DNA of 64,000 bases from Gallaecimonas sp045291545. Its GTDB lineage: Bacteria; Pseudomonadota; Gammaproteobacteria; Enterobacterales; Gallaecimonadaceae. How positions within the stretch are numbered: position 1 is the stretch's first letter; every line of letters starts with the position of its first letter. The stretch lies in NCBI RefSeq assembly GCF_045291545.1, contig NZ_CP149514.1, positions 496,001 to 560,000 on the forward strand, given 5' to 3'. Below the pieces are notes generated by a model. It had not been told where the DNA came from. It did not search any database and was given only the letters and a program-made list of their open reading frames with translations. The position numbers and the translations under genes are program-made. Of the stretch, positions 18,654 through 27,828 are shown piece by piece.

Positions 18654-19180
18654 GGTTGGGCCTCTTCGGTCAGCGCCAGAGCGGCATCTATAAAGCGGTG
18701 GCAAGGCGGCAGCAGTCGGAAGCCGTCGCCATCTTCACGGGCAAAGCCTAAACGCAGCATGCGGTTGAAGACTTCTTTGCGCAGATCGGAGGCACTGTGC
18801 ACATTGAGCTGTTCAAACAGGGCCAGGTGGCGGCTCACCAGTGCGTCCATTTCCGCAAAGCCGATACTCTCATCGAACAGGCTTTGCAGTGGATCTTTAC
18901 CGGCATCGGCACGGTCTTCTACCAGGCAATAGAGGGTAAGCGCGAACCACTGGGAGGTTTTCGACATGGTGGCGCTAGTGTCGGGGCTGTCGAAGTAGAA
19001 AAAACCGCGCTCGTCGTGTCGCAGGTCATACCCCAGTGCTGCAAACAGGGTTTCGTAGGCACTGTGTTGGGCACTTAGCTCCAGCCACAGGCCGGGCTCA
19101 TTTTCACTGAGGTGATAGCCTGCTGCCAGTTTGCGGTGGATCTCGTCCAGGGCCTTTAGTTCGGCCAAATCAATCATCAT
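18650..19180 (-). CDS. mksE: MksE-type condensin kite subunit
   Basis: 176 residues, acidic, predicted tandem winged-helix fold typical of MukE/MksE/JetB proteins, which bind the kleisin and DNA. Visible features are AYETLFAALGYDLRHDERGFFYF and a helical C-terminus ending near RLGFAREDGDGFRLLPP, a winged-helix end. It starts 11 bases inside mksF and its stop overlaps the mksB start, so all three subunits are translationally coupled. Assignment rests mainly on size and its place between a kleisin-like and an SMC gene. Confidence 0.82.
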   Translation of the reverse strand: MMIDLAELKALDEIHRKLAAGYHLSENEPGLWLELSAQHSAYETLFAALGYDLRHDERGFFYFDSPDTSATMSKTSQWFALTLYCLVEDRADAGKDPLQSLFDESIGFAEMDALVSRHLALFEQLNVHSASDLRKEVFNRMLRLGFAREDGDGFRLLPPCHRFIDAALALTEEAQP

Positions 19181-20393
19181 GGCGGGTCTCCAACGGATAC
19201 AGTTCCACGGTGCAGTCAGCCAGTTTCAGGCGTTGGCGTGGGCCGTGGCGGTTTTCACTGTTCAGTTCCAGCAACTGATAAAGATGCAGCAGCTCATCGG
19301 CGGCCAGTTGCGGGTAATGGTCTTGTAGCCAGTGCAGGGCACTGGGGTGGCGGGCCTTGGCAAAAGCGGCTTTGACCTGTTCCGGATCGGGTAAATTCAG
19401 GTGTGCCGCCGGTGCCCGATCGTCATCGTCAGGCAGGGTGACGTCCTGATCCTGATAACGGCTGATGTCTCCCAGATAAGCCAGCAGCTGGCTGTGGCTG
19501 GCCAGGGCCCGGCGCTGCTGATCGGAAGCCAGTACCGGTGTGTGCTCGGCCAAGGCGCGCTCCAGGCCTTGCTTGCGCACGGCTGCCAGCATCTGGCTGG
19601 CGGCTTTGGCCACCAGGGTATTGCGGCGCAGTTCCTGACGCAGCGGCAGCAGGACATCGGCGGCTCGGCGCAGGCTTTCGCGACCTTCGTTAAAGAGGAT
19701 CAAAATACGGGTCCGCAGTAGCAGCAAGGCGCTGCGAACGTCACTCATCAAGCCGGCCTGAGCCAATTGCTGGTGTTGTTGATAGAGCAGAGCCGCCAGC
19801 TGGTCGAGGGCCTGGGAAAAGTGGCCATGGGTATCAAGCAGGGCCAGCATTGGCTCGATGTAGTCATCGAAGGCATCCAGTACCAGCTGGTAACGGTGGC
19901 CAAGAGTCAGTGTGGTATCGGTCTTTGCCTGCTCGGCAAGGTGGTAAATGGCGCTTTCATTGGCGATAAAGGCTTGCCCGACCTTGCGAACCAGGCTGTC
20001 TATGCGGCGAACAAACCGGCGGCTGTCATCACTGTCGCGGGCGCTAAGGCTGCCTTGCAGCCGTTCACTGAGCCGCTGTATTTCACTGAGTTGCACTTCA
20101 ATTTCGCCACTCAGGCCCAGTTGATGCTCGCGCACCAGATGCTGCACCAGCTCGAAAATCAGCCCGTTTAATTCCAGCAGGCTGGATTTGGGGAGCGGGA
20201 TGGCAATGTCCAGAGTGACAAAACGTTCGGCTTCTTTGAAGCATTTCTCGGGGCGCCAGTGTGGATTGTGGCGCTGCATCAGCCCTTGCAGATCCTGCAG
20301 GCTGAAGGGGGTATAGCCAAAGTGGCTGACCAGAGCGTCGAGGGTTGGCCAATGTTCGGCCAACAGACGGATGATCTTGCTGGGATGGTGCAT
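19170..20393 (-). CDS. mksF: MksF-type condensin kleisin-like subunit
   Basis: 407 residues. The N-terminal winged-helix-like part contains LLAEHWPTLDALVSHFGYTPFSLQDL, the middle is long and helical, and an acidic low-complexity linker (about 330-340, DDDDR) precedes a C-terminal winged-helix-like region. This matches MukF/MksF/JetA kleisins, which bridge the SMC heads. ATG at 20393 lies 16 bases after the anmK stop, so the condensin is the distal part of the peptidase-anmK operon. No membrane segment or enzymatic motif is seen. Confidence 0.82.
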   Translation of the reverse strand: MHHPSKIIRLLAEHWPTLDALVSHFGYTPFSLQDLQGLMQRHNPHWRPEKCFKEAERFVTLDIAIPLPKSSLLELNGLIFELVQHLVREHQLGLSGEIEVQLSEIQRLSERLQGSLSARDSDDSRRFVRRIDSLVRKVGQAFIANESAIYHLAEQAKTDTTLTLGHRYQLVLDAFDDYIEPMLALLDTHGHFSQALDQLAALLYQQHQQLAQAGLMSDVRSALLLLRTRILILFNEGRESLRRAADVLLPLRQELRRNTLVAKAASQMLAAVRKQGLERALAEHTPVLASDQQRRALASHSQLLAYLGDISRYQDQDVTLPDDDDRAPAAHLNLPDPEQVKAAFAKARHPSALHWLQDHYPQLAADELLHLYQLLELNSENRHGPRQRLKLADCTVELYPLETRHDD

Positions 20394-20409
20394 GTACGAC
20401 TCGTTGGGC

Positions 20410-21483
20410 TTAGCGGGCCAGTGTCAGTTGTCCTAAGACGGCCGGGCGGGACGCGCCAGTGACCGCCGGGGCGTTGCCGGGTTGCTCCAGCATAAAGCGT
20501 CTGGCCAGCCAGGCAAAGGCCATTGCTTCGAGCCAGTCGCCGGGAACCCCCAGTTCGTCCGTGGTGGTAATGGTCAGCTGCGGCAAGCGAGCGCTGAGCG
20601 CTGTCAGCAAGGCCCGGTTATGGGCGCCACCACCGCAGACAGCTAACTGGCCGCTACTCATCAGTTGTTGCACGTGCAGGGCAATACTTTCCACGGTCAG
20701 GGCCAGCAGTGTTGCCTGAACGTCTTCCGGGGCTTCATTGCCGCTGAGGTACTGGTACAGCCAAGGCAGGTGAAAGTGCTCACGGCCGGTGGATTTCGGC
20801 CAGGGGCGGGCAAAATAAGGGTCACTGAGCAAAGCGCTCAACAGTGCCGGTAACACTTTTCCGGCGGCTGCGAAGGCGCCGTCGGCGTCATAGGGCTGCT
20901 GGCGGTGCTGGCGAATCCAGGCATCCATCAGCGTATTGCCCGGGCCGGTATCAAAGCCCAGCAGAGGGTCACCGAGCCAACTCAGATTGGCAATGCCGCC
21001 AATGTTGAGCACCGCATCGCAGGCCAGTACCTGCTGGTGAAATGCCGGCACCAAAGGGGCGCCCTGGCCCCCAAGGGCGAGATCTTTCATACGAAAATTC
21101 GACACCACATTGATACCGGTTTGCACGGCCAGAGTGGCGGCATCACCAAGCTGCACGCTAAAGCCTTGCTCCGGGCAGTGACGAACGGTCTGACCATGGC
21201 TACCGATGGCCACCACCGCGTCGCGGCTAACACCTGCTTCGGCCAGCAGCCGCGTAACGGCATCAGCACTGGCTCGGGCCATGTGCAAGCTGGCGGCCAT
21301 CACCGCTTCCAGGCTGTCCTGGCCGGGCTGGCACAAGGCGTGTAATTGCTCGCCAAGGGTGTTCGGCAAGGGCGACAACTGCGTCGCCAGCAACTGTGGC
21401 TGATCACCATCAAAATGCACCAGGGCGGCATCGATACCATCCATACTGGTGCCGCTCATCAGGCCGATATAAAGATTACTCAC
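20410..21483 (-). CDS. anmK: 1,6-Anhydro-N-acetylmuramic acid kinase
   Basis: 357-residue cytoplasmic kinase that opens and phosphorylates anhydro-MurNAc to MurNAc-6-phosphate in peptidoglycan recycling. It belongs to the actin/hexokinase fold. Visible are the start YIGLMSGTSMDGIDAALV (phosphate-binding loop), GSHGQTVRHCP, FDTGPGNTLMDAW and CGGGAHNRAL. The start overlaps the stop of the M23 peptidase gene as ATGA. Order peptidase-anmK divergent from tyrS is shared with Pseudomonas. Confidence 0.97.
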   Translation of the reverse strand: MSNLYIGLMSGTSMDGIDAALVHFDGDQPQLLATQLSPLPNTLGEQLHALCQPGQDSLEAVMAASLHMARASADAVTRLLAEAGVSRDAVVAIGSHGQTVRHCPEQGFSVQLGDAATLAVQTGINVVSNFRMKDLALGGQGAPLVPAFHQQVLACDAVLNIGGIANLSWLGDPLLGFDTGPGNTLMDAWIRQHRQQPYDADGAFAAAGKVLPALLSALLSDPYFARPWPKSTGREHFHLPWLYQYLSGNEAPEDVQATLLALTVESIALHVQQLMSSGQLAVCGGGAHNRALLTALSARLPQLTITTTDELGVPGDWLEAMAFAWLARRFMLEQPGNAPAVTGASRPAVLGQLTLAR

Positions 21484-22781
21484 TGCATGGCCACCATCAG
21501 CCGCTGACGGCCAGACAAGCGCGCCAGCAGCGCCTGCGCTTGCCCCTGAAAGGCACTCAGTGCTGAGGCTGGTACGGGGGCCGCGTGGGGGAGTTGGACG
21601 GTACGCGGGTTGCGGTGCACGCCGTTAACCAGAAATTCGTAATGCAGATGGGCGCCGGTAACACGGCCGGTAGCACCAACATTACCGATACGCTGGCCCT
21701 GCTTCACCCGCTGGCCGGTTTTCACAAACCGTTTGGACAGGTGCAGGTACTTGGTGACAAAGCGTTCACCATGCTTGATGAATACATGGTTGCCGTTGAG
21801 GCTGCTGTAAGCAGAGCGGATCACCCGCCCTTCGCCCGAGGCGTATACCGGTGTACCGGTGCGAGCGGCGTAATCGATGCCGTTATGGGGGCGCACCCGG
21901 CCGGTCACCGGATGCAGGCGGCGGGGGTTGAAGCTCGAAGAAATGTACTTGTAGTTCACCGGTGAACGTAAAAAGGCCTTGCGCAGCGACTTACCTTGCG
22001 GCGTGTAGTAGTTACCGTCGCTATGGCGTACGGCACTGAAGGTCTGGCCCTGATTGGTAAAAGTCACCGCCAGAATATGGCCGTCATTGATAAAGCGGCC
22101 ATCCACGTAATCCTGCTGGTAGAGCACCGCAAAGCGGTCACCTTTACGCAGTTCCAGCGCAAAATCGATGTCATAACCGAGGATGTCGGCAATGCCATCG
22201 ATCACCATTGGTGACAGCCCCGCCGCCAGCCCGGCATTCCAGAAGTTAGAGGTAATGGTCCCGGCGGCAAACTGCTCGCGATGTTCAATGGCTTTGGTGT
22301 GCTGTTGCAGGGCGAACCCCTGTTGGCCCTTGTGGATGTGCAACAGCTGAGTCTGGCTGGGGGCATACCGCAGTCCTTGCAACTGGCCGCTACTGTCAAT
22401 GGCAAACTCCAGCACTTCCCCGGGGCGCAGTTGGGTCAAGGGTGTCGCCTGGTTCCCCAAGTCACTGAGCAACCGCTGCAACTGCCCGGCAGACAAGCCC
22501 TTGCGGGCAAACAACCGAGCCAGGCTGTCGCCACTTTGTACGGTCAGGGCTTGCCAGGCCAGGGCCGGTTCGGCGGCCACCACAGTACTGGCCGGTAGCT
22601 GCAAAGGCAGTGAGTAACGCTGACCAGGCTGCAACTGGCCCGGTTGCTGAACGCGGGTGGCCAGTGCCTCTTCGGATGGCAACAGCATCAATAGGGCCAG
22701 AGCGGCGGAAACGCCACTTATTAGCATTTTGTGGCCCTTGGGCAGAGCCTTGAACAGGTGCAGCATGGCAGTAAATGTCAT
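21480..22781 (-). CDS. M23 peptidoglycan DD-endopeptidase (MepM/YebA type)
   Basis: 433 residues. A cytoplasmic lead and single membrane anchor (about 18-36) precede an OapA/LysM-like domain (about 75-115), a Csd3-type second domain, and a C-terminal LytM/M23 peptidase with the zinc motifs HNGIDYA and HLHYEF. These enzymes cut peptide cross-links so new wall can be inserted. ATG at 22781 lacks a strong ribosome site; ATG at 22766 is an alternative. It heads the operon peptidase-anmK-mksFEB and is divergent from tyrS. mepM is a reasonable name, but the neighbourhood differs from E. coli. Confidence 0.93.
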   Translation of the reverse strand: MTFTAMLHLFKALPKGHKMLISGVSAALALLMLLPSEEALATRVQQPGQLQPGQRYSLPLQLPASTVVAAEPALAWQALTVQSGDSLARLFARKGLSAGQLQRLLSDLGNQATPLTQLRPGEVLEFAIDSSGQLQGLRYAPSQTQLLHIHKGQQGFALQQHTKAIEHREQFAAGTITSNFWNAGLAAGLSPMVIDGIADILGYDIDFALELRKGDRFAVLYQQDYVDGRFINDGHILAVTFTNQGQTFSAVRHSDGNYYTPQGKSLRKAFLRSPVNYKYISSSFNPRRLHPVTGRVRPHNGIDYAARTGTPVYASGEGRVIRSAYSSLNGNHVFIKHGERFVTKYLHLSKRFVKTGQRVKQGQRIGNVGATGRVTGAHLHYEFLVNGVHRNPRTVQLPHAAPVPASALSAFQGQAQALLARLSGRQRLMVAMQ

Positions 22782-22911
22782 GTAGGTGGATGAAACGGCA
22801 GCGTTGCTATGTTGTAACAGTGCTGGCTTCCAGTCTATCGGCTTTTATTGGCTTAGGCCAATCGGATACACTAGCCGCTTTGACATTTTGCCGTGAAATG
22901 AGGGGTCGGTC

Positions 22912-24111
22912 ATGAATGCTGTCCAGGATGCTCTGGAAGTACTGAAACGGGGTGTGGAAGAGATCCTGGTCGAAGAGGAACTGATTGCCAAGCTGAAGGA
23001 AAACCGGCCGTTGCGTATCAAGCTCGGTGCCGATCCTACCGCGCCGGATATTCACCTGGGCCATACCGTGGTGTTGAACAAGCTTCGCCAGTTCCAGGAT
23101 CTGGGCCATGAAGTGGTTTTTCTTATCGGTGATTTTACCGGCATGATCGGTGACCCGACCGGTAAAAACAGCACCCGCCCGCCACTGACGCGTGACGACG
23201 TGATCCGCAATGCCGAAACTTACAAAGAGCAGGTGTTCAAAATTCTTGACCCGGCCAAGACCGAAGTGGTGTTTAACTCCAGTTGGCTGGAGCCGCTCGG
23301 TGCGGCCGGCATGCTCAAGCTGGCTTCCAGCCTGACTGTGGCGCGGATGCTGGAGCGGGATGACTTTAAAAAGCGCTACGCCGCCAACCAGCCTATTGCC
23401 ATTCACGAATTCATGTACCCGCTGTTGCAAGGCTACGATTCGGTGGCCCTCAAAGCTGACGTGGAGCTGGGCGGTACGGACCAGAAGTTCAACCTGTTGA
23501 TGGGCCGGGAATTGCAAAAATCCGAAGGCCAGAGTGCGCAGGTGGTGCTGATGATGCCACTGCTCGAAGGGCTTGATGGCGTGAAGAAAATGTCCAAATC
23601 AGCGGGCAACTACATCGGCATCAGCGAAGCGCCCAATGAGATGTTCGGCAAAATCATGTCTGTCAGCGATGAGCTGATGTGGCGTTATTTCGAATTGCTG
23701 TCATTCCGGCCGCTCAGTGAAATTGCCGGCTTCCGCCAGGCTATCGCCGAAGGCGCCAATCCGCGGGATTACAAAATTTTGCTGGCCAAGGAAATCATCG
23801 CCCGTTTCCACGATGACGCGGCTGCCGAGGCGGCCCATCAGGATTTCATCCAGCGCTTCCAGAAAAACGCCATTCCGGATGAAATGGATGAAGTCACCCT
23901 GGTGGCTGAGGCAGACGGTATTGCCATTGCTAACCTGCTCAAAGACGCCGGGCTGGTAAATTCCACTTCCGACGGTATGCGCATGATCAAGCAAGGCGCG
24001 GTGAAGATGGACGGCGACAAGCTCACCGATAGTCGCCAGTTGATTGCAAAAGGCACGGTTGCTGTCTTCCAGGTCGGTAAACGCAAGTTTGCCAGGGTGA
24101 CTGTTAACTGA
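22912..24111 (+). CDS. tyrS: Tyrosyl-tRNA synthetase
   Basis: 399-residue class I synthetase charging tRNA-Tyr. Signatures are HLGH in DIHLGHTVVLNKL (the HIGH motif), KMSKSAGN (KMSKS) and a C-terminal S4 RNA-binding domain (about 335-399). The sequence is of the shorter TyrZ-like bacterial type rather than the E. coli TyrS type. ATG at 22912 follows GAGGGG. A terminator lies just past the stop. Confidence 0.97.
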   Translation: MNAVQDALEVLKRGVEEILVEEELIAKLKENRPLRIKLGADPTAPDIHLGHTVVLNKLRQFQDLGHEVVFLIGDFTGMIGDPTGKNSTRPPLTRDDVIRNAETYKEQVFKILDPAKTEVVFNSSWLEPLGAAGMLKLASSLTVARMLERDDFKKRYAANQPIAIHEFMYPLLQGYDSVALKADVELGGTDQKFNLLMGRELQKSEGQSAQVVLMMPLLEGLDGVKKMSKSAGNYIGISEAPNEMFGKIMSVSDELMWRYFELLSFRPLSEIAGFRQAIAEGANPRDYKILLAKEIIARFHDDAAAEAAHQDFIQRFQKNAIPDEMDEVTLVAEADGIAIANLLKDAGLVNSTSDGMRMIKQGAVKMDGDKLTDSRQLIAKGTVAVFQVGKRKFARVTVN

Positions 24112-24118
24112 ATAAATG

Positions 24119-24145
24119 AGGCGCTCAAGGGCGCCTTATTTGTTT
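24119..24145 (+). terminator. Terminator after tyrS
   Basis: AGGCGC and GCGCCT arms with a six-base loop, then TTATTTGTTT. It separates tyrS from the opg genes. Confidence 0.85.
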
Positions 24146-24208
24146 ATCAGCATCCGTTAACCTACGCCGTGCAAGGCTGCTAGCCATCGCTATGATGGAG
24201 AAGTTGCA

Positions 24209-25732
24209 GTGCGAGTACGTCGACCTTTCTGGCCTTGGCTGCTGCTGGCATGGCTGCTGGCCAGCCCGGCTCAAGCGGCTGTGGATCAGTTTGCCAAAGA
24301 TGGCCCCTTCACCCAGGATACGGTGCTCAATATAGCCCGTAAGCTGGCGCAAAAACCCTACCAGGCACCGGATGTGCCGTTACCGGCAAGCTTGCAAAAC
24401 CTGACGTACGATCAGTACCGGGATATCCGCTTTGACCCCAGTCAGGCGATTTGGGCCGGAACGGGGTTGCCGTATCAAATGCAGCTGTTCATGCGCGGCC
24501 TGTACTTTCATGATCCGGTGGAAGTGGCCATTGTTGATGAGGGGGAAGCGCATCACCTGGCTTATCAGCCGTCGATGTTCAACACCGGCTCGGTGATGAC
24601 TGCGCCGCTGCCAAGCAGCGACATCGGTTTTGCCGGGTTGCGTTTACATGCCCCTATTAACCGGCCTGATTATTACGATGAAGTGGCGGTGTTTCAGGGC
24701 GCCAGCTATTTTCGCTCGCTGGGCAAACATCAGAATTACGGCTTGTCGGCCCGTGGCTTGGCGATCAAAACGGCGGACCCGCAAGGCGAAGAGTTTCCGG
24801 CCTTCCGGGCGTTTTGGGTGGTTAAACCGTCCAATGACTCCAATGCCGCTGTGGTCTACGCCTTGCTGGATAGCCCCAGTACCACCGGTGCTTATCGCTT
24901 CACCATTCGTCCGGGTGACAACACCGTGATGGACGTGGAAGCGACACTGTTTCCGCGGGTTGACATGAATAAAGTTGGCCTGGCACCTGCCACCAGCATG
25001 TTCATGTTCTCGATGAATGGCCGTGACGATGTTGACGACTTTCGCCCACAGGTACACGACTCCGATGGCCTGCTGATGCTGAACGGTAAAGGCGAGCGGT
25101 TATGGCGGCCACTGGCTAACCCCAGCAAGTTACAGGTCAGTGCCTTTGCCGATACTGCGCCGCTGGGCTTTGGCCTTATCCAGCGGGAGCGCCATTTTGA
25201 GTCTTATCAGGATCTGGAAGCGCACTATGAAAACCGCCCCAGTTTGTGGGTAGAACCCTTGGGTAACTGGGGTAAAGGGGCGGTGACATTGGTGGAGATC
25301 CCCTCCAATTCGGAGATACATGACAATATTGTCGCTTACTGGAACCCCGCCGAAACCCTCAAGGCCGGTGGTGAGTACAGCTACAGTTACCGCCTTAACT
25401 GGGGGCATGAGCCGGCCACTCAGACGGTCAAGGTGGTGGCCACCCGCAGTGGCCGTGCAGACATCAAGGGGCCAACCCCAGATCGCTTGTTTGTCATTGA
25501 TTATCAGGATCCGCAAGCCGCCCCGGCACACTTACCAGAGGCGCAGGTTAGCGCCTCTGACGGCACCGTCAGCGATGTGGTGGTGCAGGCCAACCCGCAT
25601 GTACACGGCTACCGGCTGAGCTTTCGTCTGAAACCGGGCAGTAAGCCACTGTCGGAATTGCGGGCTTCCCTGCATTTTGAAGACGGTCGCCAGAGCGAGA
25701 CCTGGCTGTATCGCTGGACACCACGCTCATGA
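24209..25732 (+). CDS. opgG: Periplasmic glucan biosynthesis protein OpgG
   Basis: 507 residues. The Tat-less signal peptide ends at AQAAVDQF. The mature protein has the family fold, with QMQLFMRGLYF and later GGEYSYSYRLNWG and the C-terminal immunoglobulin-like domain. OpgG works in the periplasm on the backbone of osmoregulated periplasmic glucans made by OpgH. The start is GTG at 24209, eight bases after GGAG. Its stop overlaps the opgH start as ATGA. Confidence 0.96.
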   Translation: MRVRRPFWPWLLLAWLLASPAQAAVDQFAKDGPFTQDTVLNIARKLAQKPYQAPDVPLPASLQNLTYDQYRDIRFDPSQAIWAGTGLPYQMQLFMRGLYFHDPVEVAIVDEGEAHHLAYQPSMFNTGSVMTAPLPSSDIGFAGLRLHAPINRPDYYDEVAVFQGASYFRSLGKHQNYGLSARGLAIKTADPQGEEFPAFRAFWVVKPSNDSNAAVVYALLDSPSTTGAYRFTIRPGDNTVMDVEATLFPRVDMNKVGLAPATSMFMFSMNGRDDVDDFRPQVHDSDGLLMLNGKGERLWRPLANPSKLQVSAFADTAPLGFGLIQRERHFESYQDLEAHYENRPSLWVEPLGNWGKGAVTLVEIPSNSEIHDNIVAYWNPAETLKAGGEYSYSYRLNWGHEPATQTVKVVATRSGRADIKGPTPDRLFVIDYQDPQAAPAHLPEAQVSASDGTVSDVVVQANPHVHGYRLSFRLKPGSKPLSELRASLHFEDGRQSETWLYRWTPRS

Positions 25733-27828
25733 GTGCGACACCGATTGAACGCAAGGGGCTGATGCCGCCACAACAACTGCGACTGGCCCCCAGCCGTGAG
25801 CAGGGCAAGGTGGCTTCGGCGCGCTGGCGCCGGATTATGGTGGTCAGCGCAACACTACTACTGGCCGGCTGGGCCGGGCGGGAAATGTGGCGGGTGTTCG
25901 CTGCGGGCGGCGTGACCTGGCCCGAGTATTTGGTCCTGGTACTGTTCTGCTTGACCTTTACGCCCATTGCCCTGGCCTTTGTCACCGCATTGGCCGGTTT
26001 TGCGGTGCAGCGTTGGGGCCAGCGCCCCGCTTGGATTTCAACCCCACTGAGCAGCCGTACCGTGGTGCTGATGCCTTGTTATAACGAGGATCCGGCGCGT
26101 ATCTGTGCGGCCATTGAGGCGATGGCTGAAGCCGTTGTTGCCGCCGGGGAAGGAACGGCGTTTGACTGGTTTTTGATTGCCGACAGTAACGACCCCGAAG
26201 TGCTTTTACAGGAAGAGCGCTGCTTTTTGGCGCTGCGTCAGCGTTTGGCCGGCCGCGCCCGCGTCTATTACCGGCGCCGCCGCGATAACCACGGCCGCAA
26301 AGCGGGTAATGTAGCCGACTTTTGTCGGCGCTGGGGGCGTCATTATCAGCAGATGCTGGTCTTGGATGCCGATAGCCTGATGAGTGCTGACACCCTGATC
26401 CAGCTAGCCCGGCGTATGGAGGCGGCGCCGCAGACTGCGCTCATTCAGACCATTCCGACGCTGATCCGCGGGCAGACTCCACTTGCCCGGTTACAGCAGT
26501 TTGCAACCCGTTTGTATGGGCCAGTGGTTGCCACCGGCCTGGGCTGGTGGGTGCACCACGATGGTAACTTCTGGGGCCATAACGCCATTATTCGTACCGA
26601 GGCCTTTATGGCCCATGCCGGCTTACCGACGCTACCCGGTAAGGCGCCTTTTGGTGGCCACATTATGAGCCATGATTTTGTTGAGGCCGCATTGCTGCGC
26701 CGCGCTGGCTGGGCTGTTGATATTGCCTGGGATCTGGATGGCTCTTATGAAGAAAGCCCGCCATCGTTAATTGATATGGCGGTGCGTGACCGGCGTTGGT
26801 GCCAGGGCAATTTGCAACATGCCAAAGTGCTGCCAGCCCACGGTCTGAGCTGGGTCAGCCGCTTGCATATGGTCACCGGCATCCTGTCATATCTGAGTTC
26901 ACCGCTATGGCTGTTACTGGTACTGGCCGGCTTTGCTCTGGCAATGCAGGCACAGTTCATTCGCCCGGAGTACTTTCCCGACAGCTTCAGCCTGTTTCCG
27001 GCCTGGCCGGTGCTCGACAGCGAACGGGCATTACGTTTGTTCGGCATTACCATGGCGGTGTTGTTTGGCCCGAAGTTACTGGGCCTGATGTTGGCCTTGA
27101 TGTCGGCCGACAAGCGCCGCCAATTTGGCGGTAGTGGCCGCTTATTGCTGAGCAGTGGCTTGGAAGTGTTGCTGTCAGCTCTGGTGGCACCGGTCATGAT
27201 GCTGATCCACACCGGTGCAGTGGCCTCGGTTATTCTGGGCGCCGATAGCGGCTGGCATGCTCAACGCCGCGATGATGGCAGCTTACCCTGGCAAGCGGTC
27301 TGGCGGCGTCACCAGTATCATGTGCTGGTGGGGCTGGTGTTGGCGGTGGCGGCGTATTTCAACTCCTGGCAGTTGCTGGCCTGGTTATCACCGGCTCTGG
27401 CCGGGTTACTGCTGGCGGTGCCGTTGTCGTACTACAGTGGTGATGCAGCGTTAGGGCGGCGCATGAGTGCTCGCGGCTGGCTGCAGATCCCGGAAGAAAG
27501 CACTGTGCCGGCCATTGAAAGCGCGATGTTGGCCCGCCTGGCCGATTACCAGGCGCGACGCGCCGAGGCGCCGACGCTGGCACTGCTGGCGGCCGATAGC
27601 CGGCAAGGACAGAGTCGTTTGGCCCTGATTGACACCGTGGCCAGTCGCGCTAAGGGGCAGGCCAGTGCCATGGAAGCGCTGGTGCGTTTAAAGCTGAGCG
27701 AAGCCGCGGATGCTGCCGAAGCTCTGACGATGCTCGATAAAGCCGAACGGGCCTGGATGTTATCGACCCCGGATTGCTATGCACAGTGGCTGGCGCTGGC
27801 CGACGAACCGGCTCAGCGCTCGCTGTAA
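25729..27828 (+). CDS. opgH: Membrane glucosyltransferase OpgH
   Basis: 699 residues, somewhat shorter than E. coli OpgH (847). It has two N-terminal helices, a cytoplasmic GT2 domain with MPCYNEDP, DAD (213-215), MSHDFVEAALLRRAGW and DRRWCQGN (354-360), then several further helices. It polymerises the glucan backbone from UDP-glucose and exports it. The shortening is mainly in the N-terminal cytoplasmic tail, which in E. coli also inhibits FtsZ, so that moonlighting role may be absent here (inference). Its 3' end overlaps the convergent phosphorylase gene by 16 bases. Confidence 0.96.
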   Translation: MSATPIERKGLMPPQQLRLAPSREQGKVASARWRRIMVVSATLLLAGWAGREMWRVFAAGGVTWPEYLVLVLFCLTFTPIALAFVTALAGFAVQRWGQRPAWISTPLSSRTVVLMPCYNEDPARICAAIEAMAEAVVAAGEGTAFDWFLIADSNDPEVLLQEERCFLALRQRLAGRARVYYRRRRDNHGRKAGNVADFCRRWGRHYQQMLVLDADSLMSADTLIQLARRMEAAPQTALIQTIPTLIRGQTPLARLQQFATRLYGPVVATGLGWWVHHDGNFWGHNAIIRTEAFMAHAGLPTLPGKAPFGGHIMSHDFVEAALLRRAGWAVDIAWDLDGSYEESPPSLIDMAVRDRRWCQGNLQHAKVLPAHGLSWVSRLHMVTGILSYLSSPLWLLLVLAGFALAMQAQFIRPEYFPDSFSLFPAWPVLDSERALRLFGITMAVLFGPKLLGLMLALMSADKRRQFGGSGRLLLSSGLEVLLSALVAPVMMLIHTGAVASVILGADSGWHAQRRDDGSLPWQAVWRRHQYHVLVGLVLAVAAYFNSWQLLAWLSPALAGLLLAVPLSYYSGDAALGRRMSARGWLQIPEESTVPAIESAMLARLADYQARRAEAPTLALLAADSRQGQSRLALIDTVASRAKGQASAMEALVRLKLSEAADAAEALTMLDKAERAWMLSTPDCYAQWLALADEPAQRSL

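Noticed and set aside
15831..20393. Wadjet plasmid-defence operon
   Set aside because: No JetD-type Toprim nuclease gene is adjacent and the SMC length and operon suit MksBEF; kept only as an alternative.
22807..23517. Minus-strand open frame of 236 codons opposite tyrS
   Set aside because: Fully antisense to a conserved synthetase, with no ribosome site or domain.
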